A stretch of 64,000 nucleotides of DNA, taken from Solanum dulcamara (lineage: Eukaryota > Streptophyta > Magnoliopsida > Solanales > Solanaceae). A model generated the notes under the pieces. The model was not told the origin of the DNA, ran no database searches, and worked only from the letters and a program-made list of their open reading frames with translations. Positions 11,201-22,446 of the stretch are shown piece by piece. A program made the translations under genes and the position numbers. Location: positions 12,599,501 through 12,663,500 of the forward strand of contig NC_077247.1 of the NCBI RefSeq assembly GCF_947179165.1, read 5' to 3'. Numbering within the stretch: the first letter of the stretch is position 1; each line of letters starts with the position of its first letter.

Positions 11201-13780
11201 TATTATACCCCGTACTTTTATATCTTGGAAGGTTCTCAAGGTTCATAAGCTTCTTAAGTTTCTTGAACATCTCAAGGTTCTTAAGTTTTATTTAAGCTTC
11301 TTAAGTTTCTTGAAAGGATCCTAAGCTTCTTATAAGTTGTCATATGAGCCGGATAATCTATGACGCTATCAAACAACTCTAAGGAAGGGAGAATGTGACA
11401 CCCCATAGAAGGGAAGATTAGAAATATGGTTACGAGAATCCGAAAGGAATTGGAGGCCAAGTACTGAGTCGTAGGACTCGGCTTACTTACGTAAGCTACC
11501 AATTTAGAAATCTTACATACTTAAACTACTTGAGTACATACCAAGTGTACGTGGCAAGGATTACATAGGTTTATAAAGTAAGACGATATTACGAACCCAC
11601 GAGGAGGAAACGAAAATGACATGTGGCAGCATAAGGGAGTGCCACATGGAAGAAGCTGTAGCAAGGGTGATGAACACCCCCCCACATGCCACATGGCAGC
11701 CTGTGATTGGAGGAAAGGGGTGAGTTGGCCCAATGAGGGCTTGACACGTGTCACCACTTCGGCCGTGACATGTGTCACCACTTAGGGGATGAAATGTGTC
11801 CCTCTTAAATTAGCCTCTCTCTATATATATGTTGATGACTTTTAGTCATCCTTATCCCTTAATTTATTACTTCATCCAAATATTCTAGAAAAGAGAAGAA
11901 GAGGAGAGAAACCCTCAAGCTAGAGAGAGTTTCGGATTTGAGGGAAAAAAGGTAAGCTTCTGATTTCGTTATGTGAATTAATTATATAAGGTGCAACACA
12001 ATGTTATGAAGGTGTTATTAATGAAAATTTATGGTTTGGGGCATCCCAAAACGTTACCAAACAGCCAAGATGTTTTAGGCGCGCTAAAGGAACTTCCGAG
12101 TCAAGTTTCAACGAGGTTGACGAGTTCCGGGCAAGGTAAGAGTTTCTCTTTTGAACTGGAGTTTATGATTATGTTATGAGGTATATTACATGTATTAAAT
12201 GATACTGGAAGTGGAAAAATTTCACAAGAATGCTTGACGTTAAAAACAAGCTAAATTAAAGTTGTAGTAGCTAAATCAAAGTCACATAGTGTGTTGTCAT
12301 TGTGGTGTTGCGGGTGAAGCTGGTGGGATTGCGTGTTGCAGGGATTTAAAGTGTTTTAAAAAGGGTTTGGGTGCTTCTTGTTTCAGCCACATGACCCTCC
12401 ATTTGGTATGGTTAAATATTTTGCGAAATAAAGATTAAAAACTCTATTTTGGTATCGTATTCTGGAACTAGTTGTTTGGAGCTTGTATTGTGCAATGTTG
12501 AAGTAATTTACTTGTAAATATGCTGATGTTTGTTGTTTTTGGTCTGGTTGTTTATATTTTGGCCGAGTCAAAATCTCGGGGAAGTTGAAGTTATAGGGAA
12601 AATATTGCCCGATTTTCGGTAGCTTCGGAACTAATAACAAACTAGTCGAGGGTAATGGATAGGAAATGACTCCTATTAGTACTTGGTTGTACAATGGGAT
12701 ATTGGAAAGTGAAAATATATTAACCTTAGTATTACTTTCATGTCAAATAGGTTAAGGAGGTATCAAGACAAGACGGATTTCAATTAATCCCTAAATAGGT
12801 ATGTGAAGCCCTTCTTTCTCTTGGCATGTTTTTGGTACAAGTTGGTAAAGCTAACCTTATTCCCTCCCCTCTTGACATGTATTTGACATAAGTACGATGT
12901 TATAATGCTATGATTACTCACCGATTCCCATCATGGTCCGAGTACGTTATGTGATGGTATGGTAAAGCAATAAGAAGGTTATGATACCGAGCTCATGACG
13001 GGCCGGGTATGATATATGTATATAATGACTCTATGAGGGAAATTACAGGGTATGTAAAGCTTATTCTATTCCTTCTTTTTGCATGACCCATAGAAATCCA
13101 ACGGATGAAGAATTTGCAAAGTCTACAAGAAGCTCCTATTCTTAAGTACACTAGGATGACCAACGTTTTTAATTTCCTAGAACGTATGTCCTTTTGCCTC
13201 GATTCATGTGAAAGTGTCCGACCATCCTAAGTTGGTATAATTTATATTGTGGTATAAGGCATGACTCTCATTCACTCCTTTAAGCTAGAACTCTTCCAAT
13301 AATTGAACTATGGCTTCTCAAGTTTTTCTATACCTTGGGAAGGAGTAAGTAGGTAAAGTAAATCTTTTTTTTTTGGCATGAACTTTATGAAATGAATACA
13401 CAAAGTATATGTGATCCCAAGGAGGTCCCCACTCTCAAATACACTAAGATGGCCATTTTCTTGTTTTCCAAAAGATATTTTACTACGCCTTGATACGAGT
13501 AGATAATTTCAAAAGTGATACCTTAATGCAAACCGTAATGACACTCCGAAGGTAGTTCTTATTGCTATTGTCCTAATTTTTGAATGATAGTTCATTTTGA
13601 TTATTTCAACAAGTCTCCAATGATGGTTTAAATTGCATATGGTTACTCACTAATCTACTCGTATATACTATAATCCTTCTTTTACTGAGTCCCGGGCCGG
13701 GATCATAATTGTGAGCAGTTCACTGCATTATCCACCGAGTGCCTCACTAAAGGGCCGGGTATGCTATATGGGCCGGGTAC
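11201..13780 (+). repeat. 3' LTR of element A, truncated
   Basis: Starts TATTATACCCC (first TG mutated to TA) and follows the 5' LTR to about 13770-13780, where 'GGGCCGGGTATGCTAT' appears twice before similarity ends. About 780 bp of the LTR end are missing. It shares with the 5' LTR an apparently identical tract of about 400 bp (11823-12231). Confidence 0.8.
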
Positions 13781-13813
13781 GCTATCACTGCTGGGGTTTC
13801 CAACAGTGATAGC
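13781..13813. repeat. Perfect 10-bp inverted repeat at the A/H junction
   Basis: GCTATCACTG (13781-13790), 13-base spacer, CAGTGATAGC (13804-13813). It lies where LTR A ends and H-type sequence begins. It may be filler or the relic of a small foldback insertion. Confidence 0.6.
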
Positions 13814-14476
13814 TGAACTAATCAGATGGGAAGGGTGGCATGCTTCCCAAGGAGGTTGGGTGAGTAATGAATAGATTTTTCCATTTTTGAGGCATAAGGT
13901 TTGAAATAGTTGACTTTAGTCAACATCCAAAAATTCTGATGTAGAATTAAGATTCGACCAGTTCTATCAGCTCCGTAAGGGTCTTTTTGGTGCAGTGTGA
14001 TGGCTGGTTTGGGTTTCAGAGCTTTTATTTTGAGTTTGTGCAATTAGGCATTTTGGATTTGAAGTTTTGGCAAAAGTTTGACTTAGGTGAATATTCTTGG
14101 TAAATATGCTTAGATTAAAATTTTATCAATACAATTAGCTCTAAAATGCAAAGTTGGTCTAGAATAACCTTTGGTTTGGTTCTCGAGGTGTTCGCGATGA
14201 CAATGTAGCATTAGGCATTTTGTTTGTTAATTATTTGTAAGTGTTTTCTTGGGTCAACATTCTGGAAAAATGCCTCTGTTGGTTGTTTCCTCAATTTTGT
14301 TGAGTCTGGAATGGGATTTTCGATGGGGTAGTTTAGTTTGTTTGTGTGATGGGGTTCAGAACAAATTCTAAGCCTCGTCGGGGAAATTTTCCAAACTTGG
14401 TGAGCTATTGATGTAGTGCTTCTAGTGCAAAACTATAATCTTCTCCATGATTACAAGCCTTTGGCTGCTTGCATGG
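13814..14476 (+). repeat. LTR H, left part (split by element B)
   Basis: Resembles the LTRs of element C: 'GTTGACTTTAGTCAACAT', 'TGGTCTAGAATAACC' and the surrounding order recur at 27100-27200 and 34660-34760. The right part continues at 24799 after B and its target duplication. The exact LTR start was not resolved. The 73-codon minus-strand frame here is not a protein that I recognise. Confidence 0.6.
14472..14476 (+). repeat. Target-site duplication of element B, left copy
   Basis: CATGG immediately before the first base of element B; the identical pentamer lies at 24794-24798. Confidence 0.85.
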
Positions 14477-17130
14477 TGTCACGACTGAACCCCGTAGGCC
14501 GTGACTAGGGTCTGACCTGGACCTCTGTATGTATATACCTATCAGCTGTAATCAAACCAAACTACGAACAATATGATAACATACATAAGAACCCTAATGG
14601 GTCATAACGTTTTCATATATATATATAGCCCTTTCATTTGTCTCCTGAGGAGTCACCACTAATCATGTCATGCATACTGAGAATATAAAGCATAACATAT
14701 CATAAATGAGATCACACCTACAGCTAGGATAAAGGAGACAAGTATAATAATTTACAAATCACTGTACTTGCATCTTATGAAGTGAAGTCATGCATATCAT
14801 TATCATTTACCGTACCCGGCCCATTTTGGGACTCGGTGTTTTAATTATACCATGATATCATCATATATAAATATATCATACTCGGGCCTTTAGTGAGGAG
14901 CTCGGTGAATAGAATAGTGTACACTTATACCATACCCGGCCCATTACAAGACTCGGTGCCATAACCATATCATTGCATCATTATATCACCATATACATAT
15001 ATCATATCATACTTGACCCTCTAGTGAGGGACTCGGTGAAGATGTTGTGAATCTATGCATGATAACATACTCGGCCTATTATGGGACTCAGTGAAAGATG
15101 TATTACAGTATGCACGATCAGAGTAGTGCGCAACCATATGCAAATTAAATCATCATCTGAGACTCAATAGAACAGTCAACTGAATCATCACCTAAAGATC
15201 AGGGTAGTAAGCGTCTCAAGTACCCTTTACATATCATTAGGGATCATATCAACTTGAGTCTCAGGAATCATAGACATGTATCAAGATAATGATAAATAAC
15301 TTATGAAATCAGAGACATTTGTCATCATAGAGTTTTTAGGCATAGGAGCTTATACATCCAATTACTATTCAACATATAAAGGGCTCGAGAGTAGTAGCTC
15401 AACTACTTTAAGAGCCTTAACATTCAAAGGTGAATAAAGATCATGAATCATGTTCAGAACTTATGAATGGAATTACCCCTAAAGCTCATATTACATATCA
15501 CTTATATCTAAGATATGCCAAAAGAAAAAAAGGTATAGGCTTTACATACTTACTATTTTCTATCATATAGAAGACTTGAGAGGCAATAACTCAATTATTG
15601 TAGGAGTTCTAACATCAAGAAGTGGATAAGAGTCATGCCAAGAGAAAAAAAAGATAGCATTACATACCTGTTATGGATCAACCGTACCCAAGCTAGCCTC
15701 GTTACCTCCTTAACCTATTTAACATGAAAGTAACACGATTATGAATAACCTTCAACTTTCCAGCTTCTAACTCTACAACCAATTACCTATAGTAATTACT
15801 TTCTCATTCACACTTCTCGACTAGTATATCAATTAGTTAAGAAGTTAACGGAAATTAGGCAGCATTTCCCCTATAACTCATCCTATCCGAACATCCAATT
15901 AACCTCTGATTAGCACAACCATATCAACAACAACAACCATCATCTATATACACTACCACTACCAAAACACTATTCAATACAAGCTCCAAACAGCCCGCTT
16001 AAAACCACGACCTTAAAATATGGTTTTTGATCTTTCTTTCATAAAATCACAACCACATGGAAAAGAGCACAACATGGCTGCACATGGCATCACTTATACC
16101 CATTTTTAAACACGTTTCCATCCCTTCAACATATACATACCACCTTCAAATAAAACACCATAATAACAACAACACCAACCAAACTTTAGTTCACTAGAAT
16201 ACCTTCAAATAACCCCTACACAATTTCAATAGCCTTCAATAATAACGTTCATACTTTTTATGTTTCTAGTCCATATTTACACATCCATAACATGTTTAAA
16301 CCCTTACTCACACGTGTGAAAAGGGAATCAAGCCGTACCTTAACAAACGAGCTTCCAAAGGTTGCTAAAAGTTGTAGGTTCATATTGAACCTTCTTTCTT
16401 CCCCAATGATGAATCCCACGTAGCTAATCACCTTCCAATTGGTCGAGATTACCTTAGAGAATTAATTTATGGAGAAATACTCAAAGCTTCACCTTGTCTT
16501 ACCCATGGCCGAACTTGCCATGGCTTTGAACTCTCCTTGTTTTCTCTATTCTTCTCTAAGGCTAAGGTTAAGGAAACGATGAACAAATGAAATTCTTAGT
16601 CATTATTTAAGCATATATACACCTTTTTTGAAAGTGACACATGTCATACCTTAAGGGTGACATGTGTCCAGCCCCTACACGTGTCCAGCTTTTATATGTC
16701 TATCCCCTCCATTCTCCAACCAGCTGCTTCCACGTGGCTTGGTAGGGCCCAGTTTATAAGTAGGTGCATCACCTGCTTCCCCTTTTTGGTAGGTTCGTAA
16801 TCTCATCTTACTTTAAGAACCCATGTAATCCTTGCTACCTAAGATTGACATGTACTCACGTAGCTTGATTATATATGACATCAAAATCGGTAGCTTATAC
16901 AAGGAGGTCATTTACCATGAATCATTATTCGGCCTTCAACCCCTTTCAAATTATTCCCAACCTATTTCCAACCACCACTACTCACATAGAGCTAGTTTAT
17001 GCAAAATATGGGGCTTCACACCCTCCCTTCCTTAGAGTTATTTGATAATATCATAAATTACATGGATCACATGGTAACTTTAGAAAAACTAAATAAATGT
17101 TCCCATGTAGCAAGAGTGTGGGGTATAACA
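14477..17130 (-). repeat. 3' LTR of element B (with internal deletion)
   Basis: 2,654 bp on the minus strand, from TGTTATACCCC (ending at 17130) to GTCGTGACA (14477). Compared with the 5' LTR it lacks about 340 bp: similarity jumps from the stretch ending 'AATCATGTCAT' (near 14672) to 'ACTGAGAATATAAAGC', omitting what lies at about 21862-22203. Five GACTCGGTG/CCCGGCCC blocks lie at 14806-15096. A TATA-like run is at 16612-16619. Confidence 0.85.
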
Positions 17131-17141
17131 TCCTTTCCACA
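17131..17141 (-). other. Polypurine tract of element B
   Basis: On the minus strand TGTGGAAAGGA abuts the 3' LTR start; the A counterpart is 11187-11200. Confidence 0.7.
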
Positions 17142-17224
17142 TTTAGAACATTCTTCCTCGAATGTTAATTAATCTCATAAGGTCTCACAAGGATTTTAAG
17201 AAATCTCTGTTGTAGTTATCATCC

Positions 17225-18033
17225 ATAAGCCAAAATACCTTGATGGAAGCCACGTCCTTCGTTCACAACCTTCTAATCCGCCGATCTAAAATGGCGATAG
17301 GTTACTCCTCGTAGGATAACTCCTCCGTCACGTAGATCTCATTCACAGGAAATATTCTAGAAGGGTCGCCTATACATTTATAGAGTATTGACACGTGAAA
17401 AATTAGATGTATTGCTTCCAAATCAGATAGTAGGTTCAACTCATAGGCAACTTTGCCTACCTTATAAATGATCTGATAAGGGCCAATGTACCTCGGGCCA
17501 AATTTCCCTTCCTTGTCGAATCTCATTACACCTTTCATCTGTAATGTTTTTAAGAACACTCCATCCCCAACTTCAAACTCTAAATGTCAACATCGGTTAT
17601 CTGCATATGACTTTTATAGACTCTGGACTGCTAATAGTTTCTCTTGAATAAGCTTCACTTTCTCAATGTCTTACTGAATCATTTATAGGCCTATTAGTTT
17701 AGTCTTACTAACCTTAAACCAATCAATAGGTGATCTGCACTTTCTACCATATGAAGCTTCATATGGTGCCATTTGGATACTAGAATAATAGCTATTATTA
17801 TAAACAAACTCAATAAGTGACAAGTGATCACCCAAGCTACCTTTGTCCGATATAATAGATGTGGGGACCCAGCGAAGCCTTACTATTTCCTGAATATATA
17901 TCCTCGCATAATCCTCAGCTGAACAAGTAGTCCTAACTGGAAGAAAATGGGCTGATTTTGTCAGCCTTTCTATAATAACCCATATGGAATCATACTTTTG
18001 TGGAGTGTGAGGTAGGCTTGTAAGGAAGTCCAT
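17225..18033 (-). pseudogene. Integrase remnant of element B with core deletion
   Basis: Minus-strand frames 18033-17683 and 17559-17302 give integrase: MDFLTSLP (first catalytic Asp), YDSIWVIIERLTKSAHFLPV, 'VPTSIISDKGS' (second Asp), then directly LGDHLSLIEFVYNNSYYSS, RKCRSP, and a C-terminal module with KGVMRFDKEGKF, PRYIGPYQI and HVSILYKC. About 70 residues are missing between 'SDKGS' and 'GDHLSL', including the HPQTDGQxE segment with the catalytic Glu. The family has KGS-like tripeptides at both deletion ends, so a short-homology deletion is likely. The module continues with stops to about 17225 (ILDRRIRRL, TKDVASIKV). Confidence 0.85.
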
Positions 18034-21000
18034 ATTCTAGAATCTTCAACCTCATGTATTACCTTTCGACTTCTTTCAAATACTTTAACTGTCATTCTAC
18101 TTATTATCTCTTAATCTCAATCCTTAGGGTTGGCTATCAAGTAATGCTAGAGTTTCCCCAATGTAATAACTTTACATAGTTACTGTGTGATCTGTCTATC
18201 ACCAACTGATATAATTTTAAAGAAATTTGACATATAAGTTCAGCATCTCTTAGTAACCATCTAGTTCAGATCATCTTTCTTAATCCATTTTATAATTCCC
18301 TTAACCTAACTTGTAACACTCTAGACATATTATCCCATGTCATTTCTTTATCTTTGATTTAGACTCATCTATTGCCTTTTTTTCTCCGATTTTGCTCTTA
18401 ATTTTCTGTCAGGCATTATATTGCAATCTTTATAAGAATATGCAAAGGTGGTCAACTTAGCCCAAGAAATACCTTAGTGTCATCTCGCTAATCTTTATAC
18501 TTTACCTTGCCTTTTTCTCTCTTATCGTACAATCAATATCAGGATAGATCTTTGGTCCAACCACGACCATGTTCTATTTTCCTTTGATACTAATTCTATT
18601 TTGGTAATTTGGCTTAACCCATCTTGCATCTCTCTGTAGCGTACCCAAAATATCATAACTGCATTGTCATTAGTGAACCCTTACTCCTCTGATCATGTAC
18701 TAACTCATTTGGTCTTACGCTTAATATACAAATGTCCGTAGGTTGCATAACTATTTTTGAACAATTTGTATAAGGTATATTCAATCTTAGAAATAGTCTT
18801 TCTATCTCATGGTTCATTCTGCTTTACATATCTCATTCACAATAAAACCTGCTCGCCCTATTTTGTCATACTTCTTTCTCTTCCTTTATTCACATTTTGA
18901 CCTTCTCATCTCCTACCATAGAAGATTTTCTATTCCTTCTCCTTAGTTACTTATAAATCACAATATCTTTAGTGAACAACTCTATAGCCAACATCTTGGC
19001 CTTTAATCCAGCATAGCATCGCTATACCTCATAATATCTCTTGGTTATTCGATATAATTTTCTTTTCATACTCTCTCTTTTTATACACACCCACCTTCTA
19101 ACTTCATGTCATTCAAGGCCTCTATGAAAACTTCTTAACGCTGCCTCAAATACCATCCTGACTTTTTTCCATTTATTGTTGGCTTCCAAATCTTACTAAC
19201 TTGTTTAAGCAAGGGATCTTATTTGAGTTTAAGCATCCATATCAAATATATTATAGTGCCAATTGCCTCCATCTCACCTTTGCATTTCTCTCACCCACTT
19301 TCCCCCTTAAGGAGGTATTTATACCATTATCCGTTTATACTTTTCTCTATGTCCCTATTTCAAATCTCAAATTCATCTAATATCTTTTTTCAATACACTT
19401 GGTATTGTACCATATCTATATCTTTGTTTATAATTTATAACTTGATTATCCACGTACAAAACCTTGACTAAATAATGAAGCCACGAGAACCTTGCCATAT
19501 ATAGTGCAAAATTTCATCTGATAATCTGTACTCGAGTAACGCGACCAATGTAAAAACTCATCAAAGGTCACATTCCACTCATTCCCATCAATTATTAATT
19601 AGTACTTGTAGTCATTCCAATCCCACTTAGGCAGCACTTATATTCCGATGATAAGTGTCCAAAGTTCTCTTGAAATAGTATCTTTAGCCCGCCTATATCA
19701 TCTGTTTCTTTCTAATGAATTTATACTGCAACATTTGTTCCTCAATCCTACCATCTTTTTCCCTTATCATTTCTCCCCATCTATGCCCATCTTTTCTTCT
19801 GCACATGAGGAATCTTATGCTACCTATGTATCATTTGGAACACCTTACTTCAGCATAATTTTTTTTTCTCCAAAACATATTTTGTTCATCCATCTTTATT
19901 CATATCATACCATTCATTTCCTAGCACTCATTCTACCTCATTTCTCATCTTTCTACAACTTGGTCTTTTGCAATTCTGTAACTTTTAACATTCGTACCCT
20001 TGGCTACACATGTCATGACTTATTGCTACACTGTTATCTCACTCTCTTCTCGTTTCGTCCTTTAGGTTACACTTTATTTCCTTGTGATCTTTATCATTTC
20101 CGTTATCATATACCCTTTATTCCAAACTTTCCCTACAGAACTTGATAAGTCTTCCTTATGTGTTCCATAGCTCGCTTTTCCATTTCACACTTACCTTTAT
20201 ATTCTAGTCACATGGACCACGTCATATCTTTGGCCACATTCTCTCTGGGCTTTTCTTATCTCCATAATGATCCTCATTATATTCATATTATATCTTGTTC
20301 ACATTCAATCCCATAGTATAACACTTCTTAACCTTTTTCAAGATTCCTACTATGGGTTAATTGTACTCGGTGAAATAAGCATACTTAACCTTTTACCCTT
20401 CCTAGTCAGTCTTAGCCTTCATATCTCACAAGCTGTTATCCCTACTTATCAGTTCAATCAGTACCTTAATATGACACCCTATCAAGATTTGCCAACCTCT
20501 TCTAAATCATCTCTTAGTATTACAGGCCCTTCCGAATCATCATTGCATTTCATCAACAACATATGAAATACACGATCCTAAATAGCCATAAGTTAGTTTC
20601 CCTTCCATAAATTCAACCTCCAATTAGTTAGTGAAGAACTAATTGGTGAAGAACTAATAAAATTTACCATGAAGCATTCTCCAACCACCACCAGAAGGAG
20701 ACTAGAATCCAATAAGCACCACAGTACTTCCTAGTGCTTGAATCACAAGGTTTCCCTCTAAGTTTATTCTTGAGTTGTGAACAAATTATCTGGTTCACAA
20801 CTAACGGTTGAGGGTTTTGTACTTTTCAACAAAAGTGAAAATCAATCACTGGACATTTTTTCCTTCAATATGAGCTTTTTCCAAGGCAAAATACGGCTGA
20901 AAAATATCTTGGTCTGTTCAAATGAATTTCGAACTTTGTTTCTCATATAGGCTTTTTCTAAAATAAAAACTCCCTAAGTAAAAATGGTTCCCCTTACCAA

Positions 21001-21655
21001 CGACATGGCGAGTACCTCTTACAGATTTAGTCCAACAGAATAAATTTACCCTATTGGTATCAACTTCCAAGATATATTATGCACTTATATCTTATTCTCT
21101 CTTCTTCTTTTTTTGGGAAAATTTGGGTAGAGTTGCCTCTATATTTTTTACTATCTCAAAACCTACAGTAGAAAACACCAACAGCGCCTCACAGGTTCAT
21201 CATATATATATATATATACACCATATCATATCACAACCACACAAGGCTTCAAATATCAATAAAGGCATGGAAATGATGAACTTACCTCGTATATTCAACT
21301 TAAACTACACCTGTTATATTGTCCTGTTTACTTCCCTTTCGATCTTTAGCCTTACATTTCAATTTTACTTCAATACCTTACCCGACATATACCTTTCATA
21401 CCATTGCTTACTTGCGTACGTAGTAACTTCCAACATTATCAATCACTTTCTTCTATCATTGTCGTTCTTCTGCTTCAATCAAAGGTTAGTATAAGGAATC
21501 TCATTTCATATTGCCCAGCTTTATCGTACGATCTTAGATATAGAAGAAAGATAACATCCTTAATGTCCTGTAACCTCTTGTTTATAGATGTGGTGCACAA
21601 CACACCGATAAACAAGACTTTACTAGACAGAGTCTATAGATATTCTGAGGATGAA
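18034..21655 (-). mobile_element. Decayed interior of element B, no readable protein
   Basis: Colinear with A 6502-10140 at several points: 18880-19000 with 9030-9120, 18370-18480 with 9530-9750 (where A carries the 5S insert), and 20690-20850 with 7600-7860. No gag, RT or RNase H motif was recognised on the minus strand. The longest plus-strand frame (19648-20145) is antisense and low-complexity. Confidence 0.6.
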
Positions 21656-21669
21656 CTACTTTGATACCA
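21656..21669 (-). other. Primer-binding site of element B
   Basis: Reverse complement TGGTATCAAAGTAG, four bases from the 5' LTR end at 21674. Initiator Met-tRNA type with small changes. Confidence 0.85.
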
Positions 21670-21673
21670 CTTT

Positions 21674-22390
21674 TGTCATGATCCAACCTCGTAGGCCGTG
21701 ACTGGAGTCTGACCTGGACCCCGTATACATACCTATTAGCTGTAGTCAAACTGAACTATGAATAATATGATAACATACATAAGAACCCCAATGGGTCATA
21801 ATGTTTTCATATACATATAGCCCTTTCATTTGTTTCCTGAGGAGTCACCACTAATCATGTCATTAAAGGACACGCAAGTCGACAAGGCTTCCATTCCATA
21901 TTAACATTCATAATACATCATATAGACACAGCTGAACAAAACTTACATTCAACCCACACATATATGTCTACAGACCTCTAAAGAGTGTCAATGGTATCAT
22001 ATGGAGGGACAGGGCCCCTGCCGTATCCCTGAATAAAAATATATGTATATATCAATAGATCAATATTAATAGTTTAGGCTCCTGTACTATGGAGCACTCC
22101 AAAATAGCTGAGTGGGAAGTCCTAAGCTGTCAAATACCTAAAACACGTGTCTGTACCTGTGGGCATGAAACGCAGCCCCCAAAGAAAGGGGGGTCAGTAC
22201 GATATATATACTGAGTATATAAAGCATAACATATCATAAATGAGATCACACCTGCAGCTAGGATGCAGGAGACAAGTATAATAATTTACAAATCACTGTA
22301 CCTGCATCTTATGAAGTGAAGTCACACATATTATCATCATATACCGTACCCAACCCATTTTGGGACTCAGTGTTTCAATTATACCATGAT

Positions 22391-22446
<56 letters not shown>

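Larger units (their letters stand above)
3124..13780 (+). mobile_element. Element A: Ty3/Gypsy LTR retrotransposon, 3' LTR truncated
   Basis: Order: 5' LTR (3124-6483), PBS (6488-6501), interior, polypurine tract (11187-11200), 3' LTR (from 11201) truncated near 13780. The interior is only about 4.7 kb. It shows a possible Gag N-terminus, a weak protease end ('LGLDWV', about 8548-8567) and a decayed integrase (10140-11077). I find no reverse transcriptase or RNase H motif, and the gap between protease and integrase is too short to hold them. The element therefore looks non-autonomous. It is colinear with element B. The 3' LTR loses its last part, so no target duplication can be tested. Confidence 0.85.

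Noticed and set aside
19648..20145. A 165-codon plus-strand frame, the longest in the window
   Set aside because: Antisense to the interior of element B, rich in Phe/Ser/Leu/Ile/Tyr from a pyrimidine-rich strand; no domain.
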